Shown here piece after piece: positions 1 through 9,012 of a DNA stretch of 64,000 nt; positions within the stretch are counted from its first letter, which is position 1, and each line of letters starts with the position of its first letter. This DNA comes from Sphingobium wenxiniae (GTDB taxonomy: Bacteria; Pseudomonadota; Alphaproteobacteria; Sphingomonadales; Sphingomonadaceae): positions 1-64,000 of the forward strand of contig NZ_VLKK01000012.1 of NCBI RefSeq assembly GCF_007830065.1, read 5' to 3'. The position numbers were made by a program, and so were the translations under genes. The notes under the pieces are model-generated. The model did not search any database. It saw only the letters and a list, made by a program, of their open reading frames with translations, and was not told where the DNA came from.

Positions 1-399
1 GACGGCCGTTACATGGCCGTGGGCGCGCTAGAAGAACAGTTCTGGTCGGCCCTCGCCGACGCGCTGGGCCTTACCGACGAGGAGAAAAAAAGACGGCCCG
101 CGGACGCGCAGGCCCTGATCGCCCGGATGGAGGCCATATTCCTCACCGCCACCCAGGCGCAATGGAGCGAACGGCTGGCCGATATCGACGGTTGCGTGAC
201 CCCCGTGCTGTCGCTGGCCGAGGCGCCTGCCCATCCCCACAATCGGCAGCGCGCAACCTATCGCACGCTGGACGGCATCGATCATCCGCAGCCTGCGCCG
301 CGCCTGTCGCGTACCCCCGGCGTCATCCAGGGGCCGGCTCCGCGGCGCGGCGAGGGCGGCGCCGAACGGCTGCGCGCCTGGGGCGTTACCCTCCCCTGA
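1..399 (+). CDS. CaiB/BaiF family CoA-transferase, C-terminal part (5' truncated by window edge)
   Basis: The reading frame is open from the first base, so the gene starts outside the window and only about 132 C-terminal residues are seen. The opening residues DGRYMAVGALE match the conserved stretch of class III CoA-transferases and alpha-methylacyl-CoA racemases (DGRY.AVGALE..F). A later CVTPVLSLAEA motif with downstream histidines is typical of the C-terminal lobe, where enzymes of this family handle acyl-CoA substrates. The substrate cannot be told from this fragment. An internal ATG at 13 is not the true start. The frame ends at TGA 397-399. Confidence 0.85.
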   Translation, partial: DGRYMAVGALEEQFWSALADALGLTDEEKKRRPADAQALIARMEAIFLTATQAQWSERLADIDGCVTPVLSLAEAPAHPHNRQRATYRTLDGIDHPQPAPRLSRTPGVIQGPAPRRGEGGAERLRAWGVTLP

Positions 400-447
400 C
401 TTGCGGTTGTCCCCGACCGGCATCTTCGCCCGTCGCGGGACGGTGGA

Positions 448-549
448 TCAGGACCTCGCGAAATGATCGCGCCGCTGCTTCGCGAGCCGCCATATCTGCT
501 CCGAATAGGAAATCGCTCCGCCTGTGGGCGCGGTTTCTGTGACAGGCAT
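448..549 (-). CDS. candidate 33-residue small protein
   Basis: A short minus-strand frame lies in the gap between the CoA-transferase gene and maeB. It starts at ATG 549-547, with GGAGAGAAGAG just upstream as a plausible ribosome binding site, and ends at TGA 450-448. The predicted peptide begins MPVTETAPTGG and has a basic, aromatic C-terminal half (SYSEQIWRLAKQRRDHFARS). I do not recognise a family. Support is only the Shine-Dalgarno spacing and the protein-like composition. It would lie downstream of maeB on the same strand, about 100 bp past its stop. The rest of the 400-653 gap shows nothing else. Confidence 0.3.
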   Translation of the reverse strand: MPVTETAPTGGAISYSEQIWRLAKQRRDHFARS

Positions 550-653
550 CGCTCTTCTCTCCCGCCCAGGCCGCCATGCATTGATCGGCGCCCGGAAACA
601 TATCCAGCCAACCGGCCATGTGCCAGGGTGAGGCGGGCCTGCGCGCCGTTCCC

Positions 654-2915
654 CTACAGCGCGATCCCCCCCGCGCCCAGCACCGCCAGCGTCAGCAGTT
701 CCGACGCGTTGGACGACATGGTGGCGATCTGCACCGACTTTTCCATGCCGACCAGCATCGGGCCGATCATCGACGTGCCGCCCAGTTCGCGCAGCAGCTT
801 CGCGGAGATGTTCGCCGATTGCAGCCCCGGCATGACGAGGATGTTGGCCGGACCCGACAGGCGGCTGAACGGATAGTTCTTCATCACCGTGGGATTGAGC
901 GCCACGTCCGGGGCCATTTCGCCTTCATATTCGAAATCGACCTTGCGCTCGTCGAGCACCTGGATGGCATCGCGGACATTTTCCAGGAAGCTGCCGGGCG
1001 GATTGCCGAAGCTGGAATAGGACAGGAAGGCGACGCGCGGATCATGCCCCATGCGGCGGGCGACCGCCACGGTGCCTTCGGCGATGTCGGCCAGTTCCTG
1101 CGCGCTGGGGCGTTCGTGGACGGTCGTGTCGGCCAGGAAGACGGTCTGGTTCTTCGACACCATGATATGAATGCCGAAGGGCGTGTGGCCCGCCGCCGGG
1201 TCGATGACCCGCTTCACTTCCCGCAACGTCTGGCCATAGGGACGGGTGATGCCGGTGATCATCGCGTCGGCATGGCCCATCTTGAGCAGCAGCGAACCGA
1301 AGATGTTGCGGTCCCGGTTGACCATCCGCTCGCAATCGCGGCGCAGATAGCCCCGGCGCTGGAGCCTGCCATAGAGCATGTCGACCATTGCGGGCACCAG
1401 CGGCGAATTGACGCTGTTATGCAGTTCGAAGCTTTCCGGGTCGCGCACGCCCAGCGCCCTGAGCTTGTCATAGACGTCCTGCCGCCCGACCAGCACGGGA
1501 ATGCCATAGCCCATGTCGCGGCACTGGATGGCGGCGCGAAGCACGACTTCCTCCTCCGCTTCGGCGAAGACCACGCGCTTGGGATTGGCTCTCGCCATTT
1601 CATAGGCGGAGTTGAGCACCGAGGTCGTGGGGTTGAGCCGGGCCTTCAGGGACTGGCGATAGGCCGCCATGTCGGCGAACGGCTTCTGCGCCACGCCGGT
1701 ATCCATCGCCGCCTGCGCCACGGCGGAGGGCACCAGTTCCATCAGGCGCGGATCGAAGGGCGCGGGGATGATATAGTCGGGGCCGAAGCTCTGCGATTTG
1801 CCATAAGCCTTGGCGACTTCCTCCGGCACCTGTTCGCGCGCCAGTTCGGCGATGGCCTGCGCGGCGGCGACCTTCATCGCGTCGTTGATCGTCGTCGCGC
1901 GCACGTCCAGCGCGCCGCGGAAGATGAAGGGGAAGCCCAGGACGTTGTTGACCTGATTGGGATAGTCCGACCGGCCCGTGGCGACGATGGCGTCAGGGCG
2001 CGCGGCCTTGGCTTCGGGCGGGGTGATTTCGGGATCGGGATTGGCCATGGCAAAGATGATCGGCTTCTCCGCCATATGCTTCACCATGTCCGGCGTGACC
2101 GCGCCCTTGACCGACAGGCCGAGGAACACGTCGGCGCCCTTCATCGCTTCGGTGAGCGTGCGGGCGTCCGTCCGCACCGCATGGGCGGACTTCCACTGGT
2201 TCATGCCGTCGGTGCGGCCCTGCCAGATCACGCCCTTGCTGTCGCACATGATGACATTGTCATGCGGCACGCCCAGCGCCTTGATGAGTTCGGTGCAGGC
2301 GATGGAGGCCGCGCCCGCGCCGTTCACCACGACCTTCAGGTCCTTCATCTCGCGCCCGGTCAGCAGCGCCGCGTTGATGACCCCCGCCGCCGCGATGATC
2401 GCGGTGCCGTGCTGGTCGTCGTGAAAGACCGGGATGTTCATCCGCTCCTTGAGCGTCTGTTCGATGATGAAGCATTCAGGCGCCTTGATATCCTCAAGGT
2501 TGATGCCGCCGAAGGTCGGCTCCATCAGCTCCACCGCATCGATGAAACGGTCCACATCCTCCGTCTTGAGTTCGATGTCGATGGAATCGACGTCGGCGAA
2601 ACGCTTGAAGAGGACCGACTTGCCCTCCATCACCGGCTTGGACGCGAGAGCGCCGAGATTGCCGAGACCGAGGATCGCCGTGCCGTTGGAGATCACCGCG
2701 ACCAGATTGCCCTTGGCCGTATAGTCATAGGCGGTGGAAGGATCTTCCGCGATGGCGCGCACCGGAACCGCGACGCCGGGCGAATAGGCAAGGGAAAGGT
2801 CGCGCTGCGTCGCCATGGGTTTCGACGCGATGATCTCGATCTTTCCCGGCCGTCCGGTCGAATGGAAGAACAGCGCCTCGCGCTCCGAAAACTCCACATT
2901 CGACTTGTCTGTCAT
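654..2915 (-). CDS. maeB: NADP-dependent malic enzyme (malic enzyme-phosphotransacetylase type)
   Basis: Oxidatively decarboxylates malate to pyruvate with NADP, supplying NADPH and pyruvate to central metabolism. At 753 aa it has the long two-domain form. The N-terminal malic domain shows YSPGVAVPV, the metal and substrate segment around FHDDQHGTAII, and a Rossmann stretch GAGAASIAC. From about residue 430 the protein resembles phosphate acetyltransferase; this part is usually regulatory in MaeB (family knowledge). I chose ATG 2915-2913 (MTDKSN...) because it matches the usual N-terminus; the frame stays open to 3050 but that extension looks non-coding. It is divergent from mutS, with about 120 bp between the starts. 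Confidence 0.96.
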   Translation of the reverse strand: MTDKSNVEFSEREALFFHSTGRPGKIEIIASKPMATQRDLSLAYSPGVAVPVRAIAEDPSTAYDYTAKGNLVAVISNGTAILGLGNLGALASKPVMEGKSVLFKRFADVDSIDIELKTEDVDRFIDAVELMEPTFGGINLEDIKAPECFIIEQTLKERMNIPVFHDDQHGTAIIAAAGVINAALLTGREMKDLKVVVNGAGAASIACTELIKALGVPHDNVIMCDSKGVIWQGRTDGMNQWKSAHAVRTDARTLTEAMKGADVFLGLSVKGAVTPDMVKHMAEKPIIFAMANPDPEITPPEAKAARPDAIVATGRSDYPNQVNNVLGFPFIFRGALDVRATTINDAMKVAAAQAIAELAREQVPEEVAKAYGKSQSFGPDYIIPAPFDPRLMELVPSAVAQAAMDTGVAQKPFADMAAYRQSLKARLNPTTSVLNSAYEMARANPKRVVFAEAEEEVVLRAAIQCRDMGYGIPVLVGRQDVYDKLRALGVRDPESFELHNSVNSPLVPAMVDMLYGRLQRRGYLRRDCERMVNRDRNIFGSLLLKMGHADAMITGITRPYGQTLREVKRVIDPAAGHTPFGIHIMVSKNQTVFLADTTVHERPSAQELADIAEGTVAVARRMGHDPRVAFLSYSSFGNPPGSFLENVRDAIQVLDERKVDFEYEGEMAPDVALNPTVMKNYPFSRLSGPANILVMPGLQSANISAKLLRELGGTSMIGPMLVGMEKSVQIATMSSNASELLTLAVLGAGGIAL

Positions 2916-3037
2916 CGTCTCACTATCTCCAGCTTTCGTCTCCTCCGCCCTAGCGGCAACGCACTCTTGTGGGCAAGCGCGAGAAACGTCTTTTTCGCGC
3001 TCTTTCCTGCGCGGCCCGTTGCCGCTATCCGCAAGAG

Positions 3038-5689
3038 ATGCGCGCATCAAAGGACAACTCCCCTTCCCAGGCCACGCCGATGATGGCGCAATATCTTTCG
3101 CTCAAGGCCGAAGCGCGCGATTGCCTGCTCTTCTACCGCATGGGCGACTTCTTCGAACTGTTCTTCGACGATGCGAAGGCGGCGGCGGCGACGCTGGATA
3201 TCGCGCTCACCAGCCGGGGCGAGCATGACGGCGCGCCGATACCCATGTGCGGCGTTCCGGTGCACAGCGCGGAAAGCTATCTCGCGCGGCTCATCAAGGG
3301 CGGGCACCGCGTCGCCATCGCCGAGCAGACCGAAACGCCTGCGGAGGCAAAGGCGCGGGGGAGCAAGGCGCTCGTGGCGCGGGCGATCGTGCGCTATGTG
3401 ACGGCGGGCACGCTGACCGAGGAGACGCTGCTCGACGCGCGGCGCGACAATATGCTGGCGGCGGTCGCCAGCGTGGGGGGCGAGGGATCGGACGAGGTCG
3501 GCCTTGCCGCCGCCGACATTTCGACCGGCCGCTTCGAGACGATGACGCTGCGCGCCGCCGACCTGCCCGCCGAACTGGCGCGGTTGCGGCCGAGCGAGAC
3601 GGTGGTCGCAGAAGGGGCGGGAATAGAGGTCGCCGATGCGCATCTCTTCGACCGTGCCGCTTTCTCCAGTAGCCGGGCGGAAGCGGCGTTGCAGCGCCTT
3701 TTCGGGGTCGCGACGCTCGACGGGTTCGGGCAATTCGGCCGGGCGGAGCTGGCGGCGATGGGCGGCCTCATCGGCTATCTAGACCATGCGGGCAAGGGGA
3801 AGCTGCCCTTTCTCGCCCCGCCGTTGCGCAAGACGCGGGGCGCGCATGTCGCCATCGACGCCGCCACGCGCGAAAGCCTGGAGATCATCGCCACCATGGC
3901 GGGCGCGCGGGCGGGGAGCCTGCTGGGCGCGGTCGACCGCACCGTGACGGGCGCGGGCGCGCGGCTGCTGGCGCAGGATCTGGCCGCGCCGCTGATGGAT
4001 CAGGCGGTGATCGAGGCGCGGCTGGGCCTCGTCCAGCTTTTCCATGATGACGCCGCCCTGCGCGACCAGTTGCGGGCGGCGTTGCGGGCGCTGCCCGATA
4101 TTGGGCGGGCGCTGGGGCGGATCGCGCTGGGCCGGGGAAGCCCGCGCGATCTGGGGCAGCTTCGCGACGGGCTGGGCGAAGGGCGGATGCTGCGGGAACG
4201 GCTGGACAGGCTGTCGGACCAGCCGGTGCTGCTCGCCCAATTGCTCCCCGCGCTGGACGGCCATGGCGAGATGGTCGACGCCCTGTCCCGCGCGCTGGTG
4301 GCCAGCCCGCCCACGGAGACGGCCAATGGGGGCTATATCGCGGACGGCTACGACCCCGCGCTCGACGAACTGCGCCGCATGGCGGGCGACGGGCGGCGCG
4401 CCATCGCCGCGCTGGAAGCGAGATATCGCGAGCAGACCGGCATTTCCGCGCTCAAGATCCGGCATAATGGCGTGCTGGGCTATCATGTCGAAGTGCCCGC
4501 CCGCGCCGCCGACGCGCTGATGCAGCCCGACAGCGGCTTCACCCATCGCCAGACTCTCGCCGGGGCGGTGCGGTTCAACTCCGTCGACCTGCATGAGGAA
4601 GCGGGGCGCGTCGCGCAGGCGGGCGCCCACGCGCTGGTGGCCGAAGCCGCGCATCTGGAGGACCTGATCGCCGCCGTGCTGGCGCGCAAGGCCGATATCG
4701 CCCGCGCCGCCGATGCGCTCGCCCGGCTGGACGTGGCGGCGGCGCTGGCCGAACGCGCGGCGGAAGGCGGGTGGCAGCGGCCCCATTTCGTGGCCGAAGA
4801 CGGCGCGGGGCCGTGCCTCGACATCGTGGGCGGGCGGCATCCGGTGGTCGAGGACGCGCTGCGGCGCGAAGGGCAGCCCTTCGTCGCCAATGACTGCCGC
4901 CTCAATGAAAGCGACCGGCTGTGGCTCGTCACCGGGCCGAACATGGGCGGCAAATCCACCTTCCTGCGGCAGAACGCGCTGATCGTCATCCTGGCGCAGG
5001 CGGGCGCGTTCGTGCCCGCGCAGGTCGCCACGCTCACGCTGGTCGACCGCCTGTTCAGCCGCGTCGGCGCGTCGGACAATCTGGCGCGGGGGCGTTCCAC
5101 CTTCATGGTGGAGATGGTGGAGACCGCCGCCATCCTGTCGCAGGCGACGGAACGCAGCTTCGTCATCCTCGACGAAGTGGGCCGCGGCACGTCCACTTAT
5201 GACGGCCTTGCGCTGGCCTGGGCGGTGGTGGAGGCGGTGCATGAGGTGAACCGATGCCGCTGCCTCTTTGCGACGCACTATCACGAACTGACCCGGCTGG
5301 CGGAGACATTGCCGTCCCTCTCGCTCCACAATGTCCGCGCGCGGGAGTGGAAGGGCGATCTCGTCCTCCTGCACGAAGTCGCCGATGGACCGGCGGACCG
5401 CAGCTACGGCCTTGCGGTCGCGCGTCTTGCGGGCCTTCCCGCCGCCGTGCTCAAGCGGGCGAAGGACGTGCTCGCGCGTCTGGAGGCGGGCAAGGCCAGA
5501 ACCGGCGGCATCGCGGCGGGGCTGGACGATCTTCCCCTTTTCGCCGCCGCCGCCGCGCAGGAGGAAAAGGATGCCGATCCCCTGCGCGAAGCGATCGACG
5601 CCATCGACGCGGATGCCCTTTCGCCGCGTGAGGCGCTCGATCACATATATCGGCTGAAACAACTGGCGGCGGCGCGGAACGAGGATTAG
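3038..5689 (+). CDS. mutS: DNA mismatch repair protein MutS
   Basis: Mismatch-recognition ATPase of methyl-directed repair, 883 aa. The N-terminal recognition segment reads FYRMGDFFELFFDDAK, keeping the Phe-x-Glu mismatch-reading element. The C-terminal ATPase has Walker A GPNMGGKST, Walker B ILDEVGRGTSTYDG and the ATHYHEL motif. A start at ATG 3038 (MRASKDN...) gives the usual length; an upstream in-frame ATG at 2969 would add 23 unlikely residues. It is followed 11 bp later by glnD on the same strand, so the two are probably co-transcribed. Confidence 0.97.
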   Translation: MRASKDNSPSQATPMMAQYLSLKAEARDCLLFYRMGDFFELFFDDAKAAAATLDIALTSRGEHDGAPIPMCGVPVHSAESYLARLIKGGHRVAIAEQTETPAEAKARGSKALVARAIVRYVTAGTLTEETLLDARRDNMLAAVASVGGEGSDEVGLAAADISTGRFETMTLRAADLPAELARLRPSETVVAEGAGIEVADAHLFDRAAFSSSRAEAALQRLFGVATLDGFGQFGRAELAAMGGLIGYLDHAGKGKLPFLAPPLRKTRGAHVAIDAATRESLEIIATMAGARAGSLLGAVDRTVTGAGARLLAQDLAAPLMDQAVIEARLGLVQLFHDDAALRDQLRAALRALPDIGRALGRIALGRGSPRDLGQLRDGLGEGRMLRERLDRLSDQPVLLAQLLPALDGHGEMVDALSRALVASPPTETANGGYIADGYDPALDELRRMAGDGRRAIAALEARYREQTGISALKIRHNGVLGYHVEVPARAADALMQPDSGFTHRQTLAGAVRFNSVDLHEEAGRVAQAGAHALVAEAAHLEDLIAAVLARKADIARAADALARLDVAAALAERAAEGGWQRPHFVAEDGAGPCLDIVGGRHPVVEDALRREGQPFVANDCRLNESDRLWLVTGPNMGGKSTFLRQNALIVILAQAGAFVPAQVATLTLVDRLFSRVGASDNLARGRSTFMVEMVETAAILSQATERSFVILDEVGRGTSTYDGLALAWAVVEAVHEVNRCRCLFATHYHELTRLAETLPSLSLHNVRAREWKGDLVLLHEVADGPADRSYGLAVARLAGLPAAVLKRAKDVLARLEAGKARTGGIAAGLDDLPLFAAAAAQEEKDADPLREAIDAIDADALSPREALDHIYRLKQLAAARNED

Positions 5690-5700
5690 ATAGCAGACAG

Positions 5701-8463
5701 ATGGTGATGCAATTCCCTGCCCTCGGATCGCGCCGCGCCATCATCGACCGGCGCGCGATTTCCGACCGCATCACGCTTCTGGCGCAGGCGCACCGGGGCG
5801 ACACGATGCGCCTGCGCGGGGAGATCGTCCGGGAACTCAAGGCCGCGTTGGAAGCGGGACGGGAGGAAGTCGCCCGCCGCCTCGAAGCCAAGCCGACGCG
5901 CGGGCGCGAAGCGGTCACGGCCTTTGCCTTCCTGATCGACCAGCTATTGCGGCTGCTCTACGACGCCACCACCCATTATCTCTACCCGGCCAGCAACCGC
6001 AGCACGGGCGAGCGCATCGTGCTCATCGCCGTGGGCGGCTATGGCCGGGGGGAAATGGCGCCCCATAGCGACGTCGACATCGGCTTCATCACACCCTGGA
6101 AGCCGACCGGCTGGACCGAGCAGGTCATCGAATCCATGCTCTATTCGCTCTGGGACCTGGGGCTGAAGGTCGGGCACTCCAGCCGCTCCATCGACGAAAC
6201 CATGCGCATGGCGAAGGCGGATCTCACCGTCCGCACCGCCTTGCTGGAATCGCGCTATATCTGGGGCGACCGCGCGCTTTACGAGGAAACCGCCAGCCGC
6301 TTCGACGCGGAAGTGATGCAGGGCAATGCCCGCGCCTTCGTCACGGAAAAGCTCGCCGAGCGTGACGAACGGCACAAGCGCATGGGCGACAGCCGCTATG
6401 TCGTCGAACCCAATGTGAAGGAAGGCAAGGGCGGGCTGCGCGATCTTCATACGCTGTTCTGGATCGGCAAATATGTGAACCGGGTGCGGTCGGTCGCCGA
6501 TCTGGTGGACGTGGGCCTGCTGACCCAAAGCGAGCTGCGCCAGTTCCAGAAGGCGGAAGATTTCCTCTGGGCCGTGCGCTGCCATCTGCACACCATAACC
6601 GGGCGGGCGGAGGACCGGCTGACCTTCGATCTGCAACTCGAAACGGCGACGCGGATGCATTTCACCGGACGGCACGGCCTGTCGGGGGTGGAGCGCTTCA
6701 TGCGCTATTATTTCCTGAACGCGAAAATCGTGGGCGACTTGACCGCCGTGTTCCTTGCCCATCTGGACGATCAGATGGCACCCAGGGGGCGGCGCTACAT
6801 CCCCGCCTTCTTCCGCCGTCCCAAGAAGCTGGACGGGTTCGTGCTGGACCGGGGCAGGCTGGCCCTTCCCAGCGACGATTTCTTTCAGCAGGACCCCGTC
6901 CGCCTTCTCGAAATCTTCGCGCTGGCCGACAGGCACGGCCTTTCCATCCATCCCAGCGCGAAGCGCGCCGCCAGCCGCGACGCGGTGCTCATCAATGCCG
7001 CGGTGCGCAAGGACGCGCGCGCCAACGCCGCCTTCCTCGACGTGCTGACATCCCCGCGCGACCCGGAAACGGTGTTGCGGTGGATGAACGAATCCTCGGT
7101 CTTCGGCCGCTTCATTCCCGACTTCGGCCGCGTCGTCGCGCAGATGCAGTTCGACATGTATCACCATTATACCGTCGACGAGCACACCATCCGCGCCATC
7201 GGCCTGCTGTCCCGCATCGAAAAGGGCGAGTTGAAGGAGGATCATCCGCGCTCCACCGACCTCATGTCGAAGCTGATTTCGCGCCGTACGCTCTATGTCG
7301 CGGTGCTGCTGCACGACATCGCCAAGGGGCGCGACGGCGATCACAGCATATTGGGCGCGGAGATCGCGCTGACCCTGTGCCCGCGCCTTGGCCTCACCGC
7401 CGCCGAGACGGAAACCGTGTCATGGCTGGTGCGCTATCACCTGCTGATGTCGGCGACCGCCTTCAAGCGCGACCTGGCCGATTACAAGACCATCCTCGAT
7501 TTCGTCGATGCGGTGCAGAGTCCGGAGCGGTTGAAACTGCTGCTGTGCCTGACCGTGGTGGACATTCGCGCCGTGGGGCCGGGCGTCTGGAATAGCTGGA
7601 AGCGGCAATTGCTGGGCGACCTCTACGAAGCGGCGGAGGAAGTGCTGCGCCTTGGCCACAAGCGAAAGGGGCGCGGCGAGCGCGTCGCCGCCAAGCAGGA
7701 GGCGCTGCGCCGCGCAATCGACCTGCCGGAACGGGATTTCGCGACGCTGAGGAAGCGCCTGCCCGAATCCTACTGGATCGCCGAACCCGAAGACATTCTG
7801 GTCAACAATGCCCAGCATATAGTGGAGGCGGGCGATTCCCCGCTGTCCATCGCCGCGCAATATTATCCCCAACGCGGGGCAACGCTGGTCACGGTCTATG
7901 CCAGCGATCATCCGGGCCTGTTCTATCGCGTCGCGGGGGCCATCCATCTGGCTGGCGGCAATATCATCGACGCGCGCATCCACACGATGCGCGACGGCAT
8001 GGCGATCGACAATTTCCTGGTGCAGGACCCGCTGGGCGGCGCATTCCACGATCCCGGCCAGCTTGACCGGATCAAGCGGGCGATCGAGGATTCGCTCGCC
8101 AACCGCCATCGCCTCATCACCAAGCTGGCGGCGCGGCCCCTGCCCCGCACGCGGGCCGAAGCCTTCGAGATCGTGCCCAACGTGCTGATCGACAACAAGG
8201 CGTCGAACCGCTTCACGGTGATAGAGGTCAATGCCGGGGATCGTCCGGCGCTGTTGTTCAGCCTCGCAAACGCGCTCTTCCAGTCGAAGGTGACGGTGCA
8301 CAGCGCCCATGTCGCCACCTATGGCGAGCGGGCCGTCGACACATTCTACGTCACCGACCTTCTGGGCGGAAAGATCGAGAGCAAGGGCCGGTTGCAGACG
8401 CTGGAGCGCCGCTTGCTGGAGGCGGCGGGAAGCAAGATCAGCAAGACGCTGGAACGCGCCTGA
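5701..8463 (+). CDS. glnD: bifunctional [protein-PII] uridylyltransferase/uridylyl-removing enzyme
   Basis: Senses glutamine and uridylylates or de-uridylylates PII proteins, controlling nitrogen assimilation. The 920 aa match the family. The nucleotidyltransferase motif GGYGRGEMAPHSDVDIGF is at about residues 105-122. An HD phosphohydrolase motif (LLHDIAKGRDGDHS) lies near residue 540, and two C-terminal ACT domains (around TVYASDHPGLFYRVAG and VNAGDRPALLFSLAN) bind glutamine. An alternative ATG two codons downstream is possible. It sits 11 bp behind mutS and converges on the L,D-transpeptidase gene, with 48 bp between the stops. Confidence 0.97.
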   Translation: MVMQFPALGSRRAIIDRRAISDRITLLAQAHRGDTMRLRGEIVRELKAALEAGREEVARRLEAKPTRGREAVTAFAFLIDQLLRLLYDATTHYLYPASNRSTGERIVLIAVGGYGRGEMAPHSDVDIGFITPWKPTGWTEQVIESMLYSLWDLGLKVGHSSRSIDETMRMAKADLTVRTALLESRYIWGDRALYEETASRFDAEVMQGNARAFVTEKLAERDERHKRMGDSRYVVEPNVKEGKGGLRDLHTLFWIGKYVNRVRSVADLVDVGLLTQSELRQFQKAEDFLWAVRCHLHTITGRAEDRLTFDLQLETATRMHFTGRHGLSGVERFMRYYFLNAKIVGDLTAVFLAHLDDQMAPRGRRYIPAFFRRPKKLDGFVLDRGRLALPSDDFFQQDPVRLLEIFALADRHGLSIHPSAKRAASRDAVLINAAVRKDARANAAFLDVLTSPRDPETVLRWMNESSVFGRFIPDFGRVVAQMQFDMYHHYTVDEHTIRAIGLLSRIEKGELKEDHPRSTDLMSKLISRRTLYVAVLLHDIAKGRDGDHSILGAEIALTLCPRLGLTAAETETVSWLVRYHLLMSATAFKRDLADYKTILDFVDAVQSPERLKLLLCLTVVDIRAVGPGVWNSWKRQLLGDLYEAAEEVLRLGHKRKGRGERVAAKQEALRRAIDLPERDFATLRKRLPESYWIAEPEDILVNNAQHIVEAGDSPLSIAAQYYPQRGATLVTVYASDHPGLFYRVAGAIHLAGGNIIDARIHTMRDGMAIDNFLVQDPLGGAFHDPGQLDRIKRAIEDSLANRHRLITKLAARPLPRTRAEAFEIVPNVLIDNKASNRFTVIEVNAGDRPALLFSLANALFQSKVTVHSAHVATYGERAVDTFYVTDLLGGKIESKGRLQTLERRLLEAAGSKISKTLERA

Positions 8464-8511
8464 AATCGACGCGATCCCACGCCCTCCTTGGCGCGCGGGA
8501 ACGGATTGCCC

Positions 8512-9012
8512 TCAAATGATCTCCATCCCGTCGCCCGGCTGGAGCATCGGCAACAGGCGCAGCATGTCCGCCCGCTCCACCGCGACGCAGCCCGCCGTCG
8601 GACGGCCTTCCGACAGGTGGAAGAAGATCGCGCTGCCCCGCCCCGGCACCGGCGGCGCGTCATTATGGCCCAGCACGACGACCACGTCATAGGCATCGTC
8701 GGCGCGGAGCAGATTTTCGGCGGAAAAGGCGCGGGGCAGGCGGACGGGCCGATTATAGGCGGGGTCGGCGGGATCGTCCGACCAGCCGTCGCCGTCGCGA
8801 ACCCAGCGCCAGGGGAGGCGGATGCCGTGGGATTGGGCCTTTCCGGGCCGGAGCAGCACGCCCCGCAGCGGCCAGCGGCCGAGCGGCGTGCAGCCGTCCC
8901 CTTCCCGCTTGTCCGCTATCTGGCAGACACCGCCGCGCCCGATGGCGCAAGGCATGGCGATCTCGCCGAAACGCAGCCGCCGCGCCGTGCCGTCGACGCG
9001 GAGGACGGTCAT
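8512..9012 (-). CDS. L,D-transpeptidase (YkuD) domain protein without signal peptide
   Basis: 166 aa YkuD-fold protein. The catalytic signature is clear: an early GHND histidine segment, then HLSEGRPTAGCVAV with the nucleophilic Cys in the S/T-x-G-C context. Such enzymes make 3-3 cross-links in peptidoglycan or attach proteins to it (family knowledge). I see no signal peptide or membrane anchor at the N-terminus (MTVLRVDGTARRLRFGEIAM), as in the short COG3786-like branch, so its location is unclear. The start ATG 9012-9010 overlaps the ribA stop as ATGA, implying translational coupling. The frame runs open further upstream through ribA, but that part is a shadow. Confidence 0.85.
   Translation of the reverse strand: MTVLRVDGTARRLRFGEIAMPCAIGRGGVCQIADKREGDGCTPLGRWPLRGVLLRPGKAQSHGIRLPWRWVRDGDGWSDDPADPAYNRPVRLPRAFSAENLLRADDAYDVVVVLGHNDAPPVPGRGSAIFFHLSEGRPTAGCVAVERADMLRLLPMLQPGDGMEII

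Noticed and set aside
618-3083. 821-codon open frame on the plus strand
   Set aside because: It lies opposite maeB, whose protein is clearly recognisable. The plus-strand product is His/Arg/Ala-rich with no domain, a common artefact in GC-rich DNA.
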